From: Eubacterium maltosivorans
Lineage (GTDB): Bacteria > Bacillota > Clostridia > Eubacteriales > Eubacteriaceae
NCBI RefSeq assembly: GCF_002441855.2
Contig: NZ_CP029487.1
Span: 2,356,001-2,420,000, forward strand
DNA: 64,000 bases
Direction: 5' to 3'
Each line of letters starts with the position of its first letter. Position 1 is the first letter of the stretch. The position numbers were made by a program, and so were the translations under genes. Positions 34,473 to 43,135 of this stretch are shown piece after piece. The notes beneath the pieces are model-generated. The model did not search any database. It was given only the letters and a program-made list of their open reading frames with translations, and was not told the origin of the DNA.

Positions 34473-36239
34473 ATGTTTCTTATCCGTTTTTTAGCCGGCA
34501 ATATCTTCTGCGGGCTGCTCGTCTGTGTCATCTCCGGTATCAAAAAGCTCCTCGGTGACAGGCTGACCCGCCGGTACCATTATTACATCTGGTTCGTCCT
34601 GTTAATCTCCCTGTGCGTTGTGCTCCTGCCCGATTCTTTATTTAAAGCCGTTGGTTTTTCCAGCTTTCCAATGCCTGGTCAAAGCGCCGTAGTCGCCGCA
34701 GGGAGCGGTACCGCCACACTGTCCGAAGCCTCTGGATGGATGCAGGATTTTTCCCAGTCCGTCAGCCGTGCTGATTCTGGCCGGCTTACCGCCTGGATTA
34801 CAGCAATCTGGGGATGCGGCGCCCTACTCTCCGCCATGGTCTGCCTGGCCGGCGTCCTTCGGCTGCACTGGCTGAAAAAACGCTTTCTTCAGCCAGATCC
34901 AGTGCTTTCTCTTACATTAAAAGAATGTCAGTCTGTCATTCCCTGTCACGGCAGAGTAAAACTCTGCCAGTCCCGCGAAATAAATGGCCCACTGACCTTT
35001 GGGTTCTTCACCCATTATATTGTCCTCCCCAAAGGCATCACACAGCAGCTGACCCTCGCGGAAGTAAAAAACATTCTGCTCCACGAGCTGTGCCATATCA
35101 AAAACAAAGACATTTTTTTAAACCATCTCATGTGCGCGCTGCGGATCGTCTACTGGTTTAACCCTCTTGTCTGGTACGCTTTTTCCCGGCTGCGCAGTGA
35201 CCGGGAGCTTTTCTGTGACGATTCTGTCCTGGCGAGACTTCCCAGCGAAAAAGAACGCCTGAATTATGGCTATACCCTGCTCAATTTCGCTGGCAGCTCC
35301 CTTAACGCTTTCAGCACTGCGAGCAGCGCCGGAGGAACAAAAAAACAGCTCCAGGAACGGATACTGGCGATCTCCCGATACAAAAAAGAACCCCCTAAAA
35401 AGCGATGGCAAAGCATCCTGGTTTGTCTGGTCACAGTCCTCATCGCGCTGAGCCAGGTACCGCTCATTTCCGCCTTTGCCTCCAGTTCCGACCATTATAC
35501 GCCGCCCGGGGACATCACCCTGACCTCTGAAAATTTAGACGCCTATTTTGGCAGTACGTCAGGCTGCTTTGTCCTCTATGACCAGAGCCATGACCGTTAT
35601 CAGGCATGGCACCCCGAAAAAACGACCGAACGCTCCTCCCCTTTTTCAACTTATAAGATCTATAGCGCCCTCAACGCTCTGGAGCAGGGCGTTATCACAC
35701 CAGACTCCAGCTTGCTAAAATGGGACCAGCAGCCATACCCCTTTGAAGCGTGGAATCAGGATCTGGATCTGGCAAGCGCCATGCGCCATTCCGTCAACTG
35801 GTATTTTAGGCGGCTGGACACGCAGTCTGGCATCAGCGAGCTGAGTTCGTTTTATCAGTTCATTGGCTATGGAAACGCAGAGGTCGGCCGCTCTATAGAA
35901 GACTACTGGAACGCGTCAACCCTCAAAATATCGCCCCTGGAGCAGATAGATCTGCTAAGAAAGCTCCGTGAGAATGCATGGGGCTTCTCAACCCAAAATA
36001 TTGAAGCCGTTAAAAATGCCCTGCTTCTCTCAGACAGCCCAGACTGCCGTCTGTACGGCAAAACAGGGTCTGGAAAGGTGAACGGACAGAATGTCAGCGG
36101 CTGGTTTGTCGGCTATGTCGAAACCCCAGATAACACCTGCTATTTTGCCACCAACCTCCAGGACAGCGCCAACGCCAACGGCCCCGCAGCAGCGCAGCTG
36201 ACCCTTTCAATCCTTCGGGATATGGGTATTTTCCAATAA
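34473..36239 (+). CDS. blaR1: BlaR1/MecR1-family beta-lactam sensor-transducer
   Basis: A 588-residue membrane sensor. About four N-terminal helices surround an M56 zinc protease with HELCH (His204 to His208). After a helix near 320-340 comes an extracellular penicillin-binding domain of class D type: Ser392-T-Y-Lys395, an SxN-like SVN in RHSVNWYF, and KTG at 530-532. All catalytic positions are present, so it should acylate with beta-lactams and cleave BlaI. No beta-lactamase or PBP2a gene is next to it; its target within view is the lipoprotein gene behind BlaI boxes. Confidence 0.93.
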   Translation: MFLIRFLAGNIFCGLLVCVISGIKKLLGDRLTRRYHYYIWFVLLISLCVVLLPDSLFKAVGFSSFPMPGQSAVVAAGSGTATLSEASGWMQDFSQSVSRADSGRLTAWITAIWGCGALLSAMVCLAGVLRLHWLKKRFLQPDPVLSLTLKECQSVIPCHGRVKLCQSREINGPLTFGFFTHYIVLPKGITQQLTLAEVKNILLHELCHIKNKDIFLNHLMCALRIVYWFNPLVWYAFSRLRSDRELFCDDSVLARLPSEKERLNYGYTLLNFAGSSLNAFSTASSAGGTKKQLQERILAISRYKKEPPKKRWQSILVCLVTVLIALSQVPLISAFASSSDHYTPPGDITLTSENLDAYFGSTSGCFVLYDQSHDRYQAWHPEKTTERSSPFSTYKIYSALNALEQGVITPDSSLLKWDQQPYPFEAWNQDLDLASAMRHSVNWYFRRLDTQSGISELSSFYQFIGYGNAEVGRSIEDYWNASTLKISPLEQIDLLRKLRENAWGFSTQNIEAVKNALLLSDSPDCRLYGKTGSGKVNGQNVSGWFVGYVETPDNTCYFATNLQDSANANGPAAAQLTLSILRDMGIFQ

Positions 36240-36244
36240 AAAAG

Positions 36245-36277
36245 GAGTGGTCATTTAAGAATGTCCACTCTTTTTTT
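36245..36277 (+). terminator. Terminator after blaR1
   Basis: GAGTGG-T-CATT and AATG-T-CCACTC form a stem with a T-T mismatch, followed by seven T residues (36271-36277). Confidence 0.88.
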
Positions 36278-36284
36278 GCAATGC

Positions 36285-36340
36285 TTGACTTTTAATCTTA
36301 CACATGTAATAATTAATCCATAAAATTCTTACACGTGTAA
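36285..36340 (+). promoter_or_regulatory. Promoter with two BlaI operators before lipoprotein gene
   Basis: TTGACT at 36285-36290 is a -35 candidate; TAATAAT around 36307-36313 is the -10. TTACACATGTAA (36298-36309) overlaps the promoter and TTACACGTGTAA (36329-36340) lies just downstream. Both match the blaI operator at 34055. Confidence 0.88.
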
Positions 36341-36357
36341 GATTAAGGAGGCACCCC

Positions 36358-37632
36358 TTGAAAAAGTTAAAGATTCTTTCCATATTTCTCTGCCTTGTTT
36401 TCCTGCTATCTAGCTGCTCAGCGCAGAACATTACGCCGCAATACAATCCATCCGAAACACGATCAAGCCCGGATTTCAGGCTTTTAGGCGCGGAAAAGCT
36501 GGATGATGAAACCTCCGGAAAAATCGAAAAACGCTGTCTCAAAATCGCAGACCTCTACCAAAGCCAATATCACGCCGCAAAAAAGAAAAAGCCTGAGCTC
36601 AGCTATGAGCAGTCAAGCGTGAGCGATACCGATCTGGAAAAGATCAAAGCCGCACTTCTGGAAGAAGGAATCTCCGTCATTGACGCAAACGGCGATGAAA
36701 CCTCCACCCTGCTCAATCCAGAGTCCTTCTCAGATTTCCGGGACAATATCTCCGCCCAGCAGGACGCAGAGCTAGAAGCCATTGCCCTCTCAGAATACGG
36801 CGGCTTTTATTACTACCTGTTCTCATATCACAGCGGCAAACGCTATTTCGCTTACGCCAATCTGGAGTGGGACAATACGGGCCGGCCAAAGGTAAAGGAT
36901 TTTCAGAAAACAAGCATCGACAGCTGGCTGTATACCGAAAACGGCAATTTCATATACACCCGCACCACCGGCTGCGCCACTCCCCATGTGTTTGAAAAAA
37001 TGGGCCGCTACCAGCTGCTACGCATCAAGCCCGTCCCCGATGCACTGCTCCAGTACAGCCTCGCCTACATCGCGCCAGTAAGCTATAAGGGCAACAACCT
37101 GTTGATCAGCGATTGGAGTGAGCCGGATTTTAACAGCCTCAATTTTAATGACCTGCTGGAATATCTGAAAAAGCTTGGCACCGGCAGCTATCTAAGCCCA
37201 AAGGATTACCCCTTTGACAAACAGAGCGGTAACTTCTATATCCCCAGCAGTGAATTTGAAGCTGTTATCCTGCCCTTTTTCAACATGACCGCTCCCCAGC
37301 TAAAAAAAGCGGCCTCCTACGATGAAGACCGCAACGCCTATCCCTGGCAGGAATATAAAGGCACTAATACCTACCCCAATCCCACCCTGTACCCCAACGT
37401 CATTGCCAGCCAGAAAAACAGCGACGGCACCCTAACCCTGACCGTAGACGCCATCTGCCCGGAAAAAGAAACCGATGCGCTCTTCACCCATAAGCTTACC
37501 GTCCGTCCCTTGGAAGACGGCGGGTTTCAATATGTTTCAAATACCATAACCGCCGGAAATGAAGAGGATATTCCGGTTTATTTTCCGCGGGTTCGGGAGC
37601 AGAGGGATGAGAAGTTTAGGGATTATTGGTAG
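36358..37632 (+). CDS. Lipoprotein of unknown function under BlaI control (DUF6070-like)
   Basis: A 424-residue secreted lipoprotein starting at TTG 36358, with AAGGAGG 6 bases upstream. The signal peptide ends in the lipobox LLSSC, with lipidation predicted near Cys19. The mature part is acidic and rich in Tyr and Asp, with no catalytic motif that I recognise; I recall DUF6070 for similar sequences (low certainty). Two BlaI operators sit in its promoter, so it is expected to be induced by beta-lactams. It could protect or monitor the envelope, or be a decoy or chaperone; no beta-lactamase motif (SxxK/KTG) is seen in it. Confidence 0.82.
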   Translation: MKKLKILSIFLCLVFLLSSCSAQNITPQYNPSETRSSPDFRLLGAEKLDDETSGKIEKRCLKIADLYQSQYHAAKKKKPELSYEQSSVSDTDLEKIKAALLEEGISVIDANGDETSTLLNPESFSDFRDNISAQQDAELEAIALSEYGGFYYYLFSYHSGKRYFAYANLEWDNTGRPKVKDFQKTSIDSWLYTENGNFIYTRTTGCATPHVFEKMGRYQLLRIKPVPDALLQYSLAYIAPVSYKGNNLLISDWSEPDFNSLNFNDLLEYLKKLGTGSYLSPKDYPFDKQSGNFYIPSSEFEAVILPFFNMTAPQLKKAASYDEDRNAYPWQEYKGTNTYPNPTLYPNVIASQKNSDGTLTLTVDAICPEKETDALFTHKLTVRPLEDGGFQYVSNTITAGNEEDIPVYFPRVREQRDEKFRDYW

Positions 37633-37641
37633 GGTGTAAAA

Positions 37642-37683
37642 AAACAAATCTTCAGGAACAGTAAATTCTTGAAGATTTGTTTT
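37642..37683. terminator. Bidirectional terminator
   Basis: AAACAAATCTTCA pairs with TGAAGATTTGTTT, with GAA/TTC inside, between convergent lipoprotein and GMP synthase genes. Confidence 0.9.
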
Positions 37684-37703
37684 GATTTAAAGTTTATTCT
37701 TCT

Positions 37704-39011
37704 CTATTCCCACTCAATCGTAGCACAAGGCTTGGGGCTCAAATCGTAGCACACGCGGTTAACGTTCTTTACTTCGTTCAAAATCCGGTGGGTGATTTTC
37801 TGGAGGACGGGCCAGTCGATTTCTTCGATGGTGGCGGTCATGGCGTCAATGGTGTTGATGGCGCGGAGGATGACGGGGTATTCGAAGCTTCTGGCGTTAT
37901 CGCGGACGCCGACGGATTTGAAGTCTGGGACAACGGTAAAGTACTGCCATACTTTTTTATCCAGTCCGGCCGCTGCAAATTCTTCTCTCAGGATGGCGTC
38001 GGATTCCCGGACGGCTTCGAGACGGTCACGGGTAATGGCGCCAAGGCAACGTACGCCAAGGCCTGGGCCTGGGAATGGCTGACGGTATACCATATCGTCT
38101 GGCAGGCCGAGCTCTGTGCCGCAGGCGCGGACTTCGTCCTTGAACAGCTGGCGGACGGGTTCGACCAGCTCAAACTGTAAATCCTCGGGCAAGCCGCCGA
38201 CATTGTGGTGGGATTTAACCATTTTGGCGGTTTTGGTACCGCTTTCCACAATATCCGGGTAGATGGTGCCCTGTCCCAGGAAGTCGATGCCTTCCAGCTT
38301 GCGGGCTTCTTCTTCAAAGACACGGATAAATTCTGCACCGATGATCTTGCGTTTTTCTTCCGGGTCAGCCACACCGGCCAGCTTGGTTAAAAAGCGTTCG
38401 GTGGCATCCACATAGACGAGGTTGGCGTCCAGCTGATTTTTAAAGACCTCAACCACGCTTTCGGATTCGCCTTTACGCATGAGGCCGTGATTGACATGGA
38501 CACAGACAAGCTGTTTTCCGATAGCTTTGATGAGAAGGGCTGCGACAACGGAGCTGTCCACACCGCCGGACAGGGCCAGCAGAACCTTGCGGTCGCCTAC
38601 CTGGCGTTTAATAAGCTCAACCTGGTCGGCGATAAAGTTTTTCATATTCCAGTTCTTTTCTGCTTTGCACTGTACCAGCACAAATTCTTCCAGAACGCCC
38701 ATTAATTCCGCTTCATCATCAGGCCATTTTTCCAATGCATCCACGCCTTTGGCCGGTGCATGGTCTACTGCCAGCACCGGGCAGTCTGCTTCGTAGACCC
38801 ACGGGCCCACGTCTATTTTTTCGCCGTCTACCACGTTATTCGGGCCACCGTTTACGATAATCCCTTTGACATTCGGCAGCGCTTCCAGTTCTGCCTTTGT
38901 GATATCATGCGGATAAATTTCACTGTATACGCCCAGGCTGCGGATCGCTCTGGCCAGGGTTGTGTTTTCGGTATTTCCCAAGTCTAAAATGACAATCATG
39001 TCTTGTTTCAT
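37704..39011 (-). CDS. guaA: GMP synthase with degenerate glutamine amidotransferase domain
   Basis: A 435-residue protein against a usual ~510-525. Residues 120-435 are a complete ATP-pyrophosphatase/dimerisation module: SGGVDSS P-loop at 148-154, the GQGTIYPD segment, the PFPGPGL segment and the C-terminal LSPKPCATIEWE end. The N-terminal class I amidotransferase domain is cut to ~115 residues and lacks the GxCxG nucleophile and the His-Glu pair; only GGPNNV near 55 remains. It may use free ammonia or a separate glutaminase, or another intact guaA may exist elsewhere. Confidence 0.9.
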   Translation of the reverse strand: MKQDMIVILDLGNTENTTLARAIRSLGVYSEIYPHDITKAELEALPNVKGIIVNGGPNNVVDGEKIDVGPWVYEADCPVLAVDHAPAKGVDALEKWPDDEAELMGVLEEFVLVQCKAEKNWNMKNFIADQVELIKRQVGDRKVLLALSGGVDSSVVAALLIKAIGKQLVCVHVNHGLMRKGESESVVEVFKNQLDANLVYVDATERFLTKLAGVADPEEKRKIIGAEFIRVFEEEARKLEGIDFLGQGTIYPDIVESGTKTAKMVKSHHNVGGLPEDLQFELVEPVRQLFKDEVRACGTELGLPDDMVYRQPFPGPGLGVRCLGAITRDRLEAVRESDAILREEFAAAGLDKKVWQYFTVVPDFKSVGVRDNARSFEYPVILRAINTIDAMTATIEEIDWPVLQKITHRILNEVKNVNRVCYDLSPKPCATIEWE

Positions 39012-39107
39012 GTTTTACTCTCCTCAATTTATTTCGTAAAAGATCATTCTCTTATTTTATCACAGGAGAATAGATGCCCGCAAGCACAACGGCCCTGTAC
39101 CGTCACT

Positions 39108-40964
39108 CTATTTTTTACGTCTTCTGAGATACAAAGCCGCGATCAGGACAGCCACCACCACAAGCACACCCACAAGGATAAAGGTCGTTGTCGTATGTGA
39201 TCCTTCGATGCCCGTCTGTGTATTTTCAGCCGTTTCAGACGCTCCGGCCATATCTGCTCCTGATTCCTGAATATTCTGATCCGGTTCTTCCGTACCCTCA
39301 TTAGGCTGTGGATCAACCTCTGGTGTGACGGGTTCTTCTGCCAAATCGCTGGTAAAGGCCTTGATCATGGCATTGCCGTAGTTTCGGGTGGCTGTTTGAC
39401 CATATAGCTCAATGGTTTCATCAGGCAGATTTGTGACGTCCTGCCAGTCCTCGCCGGCTTTTCTGATAAAGCTCTGCCCGGCGTCGGCCTTTGCAATGCA
39501 GTGAAAGGTTCCCTCCATACCATAGAAATCATACATTCCCGTTCCTGTCTCGATGGGCCAGTAATATCCATCGCTGCCTGAAATTTCCTGAATGACAGAA
39601 AATGTCTCCCCCGGCTCAAGGGCGATGTTCTGGGCCAGAGAGAGGGTATGGTAGCCGCCGTATTTTACAGTGTCGGTCTGATCCACAGCCAGTGTACCGC
39701 TCTCTGGATTGTTTTTATCCTTTAAATCTCTATACACGCGGGTATGAACCGCTGATCCCGGGGTAATGGTAACTGCTGAGACAGCCTTCAGGCTTTCGTT
39801 TCCAGCGGCTGTGAACACATTGGCGGCCGCGGCAGACTGCTCCTGAAGCCCCAGCGGTGCGTAGGATTTTAATCCCAGAAAATCATACTGATAATTATGG
39901 TCATAGGCGAACCGCCCGTCACCATCCGGGATATCCACCTGATAGGCGGCAAAGGACTGTACGCTCCGGTCATAGTAGGACAGATAAAAGTAACCGTTGT
40001 TTCCCCAGCCGCTGCCCCAGCTGTTCTTGACGATCCAGGCGCCGTCGCCCTCCGGAGTTTCGGCAAAATTACCGGCCGAATAGCCATCATCCCAGCCCAC
40101 AATGGACACAAGGTGGTTGGGCGCTTCATAGGTTTTATTAAACTCGGCGGCATCTTTCTTTTCAGCGCCGCCGCTGTTATCTTCTGCTGCCTCCTGAGGC
40201 GTGCTCTGGCCCGCGGCAAAGTACACCTGAACCTCGCCGTTTTCCATCAGGCTTGCCTTGATGGCCTGCTCTGCTTTTTTATCATAGACAAAATTCTGTT
40301 TATCAGCGTCTGTAAAGGTGGCAGTTCCAGGTAGGAAATCGGCGTTCTGGAGGTGTACCGCCGCGTTAAAAAATTTATCCTCGGCGACTTCCCAGTTCAT
40401 ATCTTTGGGGTTTTCAGTCGGATACCACTCGTAGGGAGTCCCTTCATAGGGCACATCTGTCTCGGTGTCCACGCCGCACCAGGTGCTCAAGGTGCCGGTC
40501 AGCAGCTCCCGGGTGCCGCCAAGGTCCATAAAAAGGCCTTTAGCGGACGCGGTTCCCTCGGCCCTGTTATTCACCCCGGTAGAGTCTGCCAGACGATAGG
40601 CAAAATAGGACAGGTGCCGTTCGGAATAATCCGGCTCTGCGGCAGCCTGCGCTCCTTCTTTTTTCTGCTGGGTCAGCAAATTGGACTCAATGGCCGACAT
40701 CCCGCTGAAAGCCCAGCAGGAGGACCAGGGATTTTGATTTTTCACGCTGGTGCTCCTGCCAAGGGAGCGCAGGTCATAAGCTGCGGGCAAAGACTCCTTT
40801 AAGTTTTCCGATTGCTTAAAATTATAATATGACTGATCCAGTCCTGGCTGTGCACTTTCCTGCTCATCCGCATACACAGGGGATACCAGCCCAAAGACCG
40901 CCATGAGCACAGCGGCCATAATGCCCGCTGTCCGGTTAATCCTGTTTCGCTTTCTGATTTTCAC
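39108..40964 (-). CDS. Secreted papain-like (C1A) cysteine protease with C-terminal anchor
   Basis: A 618-residue cell-surface protease. GTG start at 40964, with GGAGG 8 bases before. Signal peptide to about residue 32 (ending VYADE). The C1A domain carries the catalytic Cys83 in NPWSSCWAF, a His in NHLVSIVGWDDGYS near 286, and Asn in VKNSWGSGWG. A beta-rich lectin-like segment at about 350-530 follows, then a Pro/Glu-rich linker and a terminal membrane helix with RRRKK, which resembles a wall-sorting signal without LPXTG. It probably degrades host or dietary proteins or surface proteins. Confidence 0.9.
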   Translation of the reverse strand: MKIRKRNRINRTAGIMAAVLMAVFGLVSPVYADEQESAQPGLDQSYYNFKQSENLKESLPAAYDLRSLGRSTSVKNQNPWSSCWAFSGMSAIESNLLTQQKKEGAQAAAEPDYSERHLSYFAYRLADSTGVNNRAEGTASAKGLFMDLGGTRELLTGTLSTWCGVDTETDVPYEGTPYEWYPTENPKDMNWEVAEDKFFNAAVHLQNADFLPGTATFTDADKQNFVYDKKAEQAIKASLMENGEVQVYFAAGQSTPQEAAEDNSGGAEKKDAAEFNKTYEAPNHLVSIVGWDDGYSAGNFAETPEGDGAWIVKNSWGSGWGNNGYFYLSYYDRSVQSFAAYQVDIPDGDGRFAYDHNYQYDFLGLKSYAPLGLQEQSAAAANVFTAAGNESLKAVSAVTITPGSAVHTRVYRDLKDKNNPESGTLAVDQTDTVKYGGYHTLSLAQNIALEPGETFSVIQEISGSDGYYWPIETGTGMYDFYGMEGTFHCIAKADAGQSFIRKAGEDWQDVTNLPDETIELYGQTATRNYGNAMIKAFTSDLAEEPVTPEVDPQPNEGTEEPDQNIQESGADMAGASETAENTQTGIEGSHTTTTFILVGVLVVVAVLIAALYLRRRKK

Positions 40965-41119
40965 GTTCTCATCCTCCGCTTATTTTTGATTTAATCATAC
41001 TGTATTTTTTATTCAGGGTCAAATTGATTTAAGGCTGACTTTTATAGTATTTTTAATCAAAATACGTTACAATAATAATATACGCACGTATAACAATGCA
41101 TTTTTGAAAGGAGAGTATC

Positions 41120-41419
41120 ATGCTGAACATTGAAAAAATTCAAAAAGAAGTGGCGCCGATTGCCCAAAAATACGGAATTCCCCGGGTATATCTTTTTGGC
41201 TCTTATGCACGAGGTGAAGAAAAAGCAGATAGTGACATTGATTTAAAGGTCGATATTCAAGGCACAAAAATCGGTCTTTTTGAGCTCTCCGGTCTCCGCC
41301 TGGATTTAAAAAACCGGCTTGGTGTTTCTGTCGATGTTGTAACAGAAGGCGGACTGTATGAAAATGTAAAAAACGAAATTTCAAAAGACCAGGTATTAAT
41401 CTATGAACATAAAAAATAG
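41120..41419 (+). CDS. mntA: MntA-type minimal nucleotidyltransferase antitoxin
   Basis: A 99-residue nucleotidyltransferase with the GS-x10-DxD motif: Gly27-Ser28, Asp39 and Asp41. In the MntA/HepT (type VII) system the enzyme AMPylates the HEPN toxin at Tyr and so neutralises it. AAAGGAGAG precedes ATG 41120. It overlaps hepT by 17 bases. Confidence 0.9.
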   Translation: MLNIEKIQKEVAPIAQKYGIPRVYLFGSYARGEEKADSDIDLKVDIQGTKIGLFELSGLRLDLKNRLGVSVDVVTEGGLYENVKNEISKDQVLIYEHKK

Positions 41420-41807
41420 AAATATCGACATTATTGATCATATTTTAAATTACTGCTACCAGATTGACGAAACAATTCAACGCTTTGGCAATAATTTTGA
41501 GAGCTTTCAGGCAGATAAAATATATCAGAATGCCGCTTGCATGTGTATTCTCCAAATCGGAGAGCTCAGTAAATATTTAACAGATGATTTTAAAAACCTA
41601 TATTCAGACATCCCCTGGAAACAGATCCGGGGTATCCGTAACATTTTTGCTCATGACTACGGAAACATTGACGTCCTTACTATTTGGAATACAATAAATT
41701 ACAATATACCTGAACTAAAAGACTTTTGTGAAAATATTCTGGCTCAAAATAAAGCTTTGAATCAAGAAGCATTGCGTGACCGTGATCTCTCCGAAGATAA
41801 TGCTTAA
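41403..41807 (+). CDS. hepT: HepT-type HEPN ribonuclease toxin
   Basis: A 134-residue all-helical HEPN protein; the RNase motif Rx4HxY is seen as Arg79, His84 and Tyr86 (RNIFAHDY). Tyr86 is the position modified by MntA in known systems. It is preceded and overlapped by mntA, giving a complete toxin-antitoxin pair just outside the prophage and cassette region. A strong terminator follows. Confidence 0.9.
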   Translation: MNIKNRNIDIIDHILNYCYQIDETIQRFGNNFESFQADKIYQNAACMCILQIGELSKYLTDDFKNLYSDIPWKQIRGIRNIFAHDYGNIDVLTIWNTINYNIPELKDFCENILAQNKALNQEALRDRDLSEDNA

Positions 41808-41811
41808 ACTT

Positions 41812-41847
41812 AAAAAGACCCAAGACATTAATGCCTTGGGTCTTTTT
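41812..41847. terminator. Bidirectional terminator
   Basis: A 13-bp perfect stem (AAAAAGACCCAAG with CTTGGGTCTTTTT) between hepT and the convergent M15 peptidase gene. Confidence 0.93.
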
Positions 41848-42454
41848 AATTCCATATCTCCACATGGTCGAACGCCTGTCCCGGATACTCGATCACGCCG
41901 AGGCCCAGGGTCCTTGCGACACGGGCAACCTCGGTGTAGGGCACGCCGGGGCAGTACAGATCGGCGGCGTGGCCAAAGCGGTGCCAGGAATTGGGGATAC
42001 CGCCCACTTCGGCGTTGCGCGCCTCACAGCGCACACCGGAGGTGATGATCACAGGCTGGCCGAGGGCGCAGCGCAGGGCTTCCACCTTTTCCAGCAGCTC
42101 CGGCGCCATGGGGGCTGGCCAGCCGTCGCAGTAGCCGTCACAGTCGCAGGCATACTCCTCCATCAGAAAGTGGGCAGAGGCCCAGGGGCCGTCTGTTATA
42201 ATGGGATCAGGCGGCAGGGGATGCTCAATGACAAGCCGCTCCTCCGGCGCAGTCTCTGTATTCACAGGGTTTTCCGGCTTTGCCACAGGCGCCGCCTCTG
42301 CTGTTTCCGCCGCTTCTGGGGGCTGTACCCCATCCTGGGCTTTTTCCGGCACGTTTATGCTGGCTGTAAAAACCAGCCCTGTAACAGACCAGACCGCTGC
42401 CAGGCAAAAGGCCAGGGGCTTTTTAAAGCGCCCTGGCCTACCGCGCTTCGGCAC
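41846..42454 (-). CDS. M15-family peptidoglycan peptidase with N-terminal anchor
   Basis: A 202-residue protein; GTG start 42454 with AAGGTGG 9 bases before, overlapping the end of the previous gene. A membrane helix lies at about 13-32, then a Pro/Glu-rich linker, then the M15 domain (about 85-202) with the HxxxxxxD zinc motif SWHRFGHAAD and the final DHVEIW, giving the His/Asp/His zinc site. It should trim peptide cross-links in the wall. It is last in a cassette with DUF2922, DUF1659 and the broken sigma factor. Confidence 0.85.
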   Translation of the reverse strand: MPKRGRPGRFKKPLAFCLAAVWSVTGLVFTASINVPEKAQDGVQPPEAAETAEAAPVAKPENPVNTETAPEERLVIEHPLPPDPIITDGPWASAHFLMEEYACDCDGYCDGWPAPMAPELLEKVEALRCALGQPVIITSGVRCEARNAEVGGIPNSWHRFGHAADLYCPGVPYTEVARVARTLGLGVIEYPGQAFDHVEIWN

Positions 42455-42456
42455 TT

Positions 42457-42684
42457 TTATAATTCCACCTTGCGCACGGTTTTGTCCACATACTGGTACC
42501 CGGCCAGCTTTTCCAGCCCCACGCCTGAGGGCTGGAAAATATTCTGATCAACAATCGTTTGGGCCGAGGCCTCAATCTGCTCCTGAGTCAGATCGTCCAG
42601 ATAGTCTGGAAGGCTCAGGGTCATGCTGTCGCCGTTCTTTGTCAGAAAATCCAATTCCAGTGTTTTGGTACTTGTTGTCTCCAT
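42457..42684 (-). CDS. DUF2922 family protein
   Basis: A 75-residue protein with the DUF2922 pattern (LELDFLTKNGDSMTLSLPD, then DLTQEQIEASAQTIVDQNIF). Function unknown in all organisms. AAAGGAGG lies before the ATG. It is usually paired with DUF1659, as here, with 14 bases between them. Confidence 0.82.
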   Translation of the reverse strand: METTSTKTLELDFLTKNGDSMTLSLPDYLDDLTQEQIEASAQTIVDQNIFQPSGVGLEKLAGYQYVDKTVRKVEL

Positions 42685-42698
42685 TTACATTTCCTCCT

Positions 42699-42932
42699 TT
42701 ATGCTCTTTCGATGTTCTGGTAAGTCATAATGTTGTTGCTGTCTGTCACAATGGGTGTTATCAGCTTACCGATGGCCTTTCCGGTAAGCACCACTGCCTC
42801 TGGGGTGACGATGGCCTCATCAAGGCCGAGGTCGGGATAACTCTTTGTTTTCTTCTTAATTTTTCCCTCAAACTCCCCGTAATTCAGAATAAGCTGCAAT
42901 TGATTTTTCAGTTTTACGCGCTCATATGCCAT
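42699..42932 (-). CDS. DUF1659 family protein
   Basis: A 77-residue protein fitting DUF1659 (MAYERVKLKNQLQLIL and the GKAIGKLIT segment). Unknown function. GGAGG 9 bases before ATG. It lies between the sigma gene and DUF2922. Confidence 0.82.
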   Translation of the reverse strand: MAYERVKLKNQLQLILNYGEFEGKIKKKTKSYPDLGLDEAIVTPEAVVLTGKAIGKLITPIVTDSNNIMTYQNIERA

Positions 42933-43020
42933 TTTTTAACCTCCAATTTATTTTTTAAGGCTTTCGCGGCAGCGCTGCCTTTTATAAAACGGTGGTCTTT
43001 TATTAATCTTTTCTGCTTCG

Positions 43021-43035
43021 CTAGTGACCGGTCAT
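43021..43035 (-). other. Four-codon mini-ORF with a strong ribosome site
   Basis: AGGAGG at 43047-43042 (minus strand) is followed 6 bases later by ATG ACC GGT CAC TAG. This is either a relic of a lost small gene (a YvrJ-like gene is often found here in related cassettes) or a leader. Nothing else coding is seen between the sigma gene and DUF1659. Confidence 0.3.
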
Positions 43036-43135
43036 GGCGCACCTCCTCTTGTTTTCTGGCGTGTCTGCCGCTGTTTTTGCCTTATACCTGTAAATTGTCT
43101 CTGGGTACTGTTTTGACCAAAGCCTTTTATATTTT

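Noticed and set aside
39012-39107. Purine riboswitch before the GMP synthase gene
   Set aside because: The leader is too short and no guanine-box pairing elements were found.
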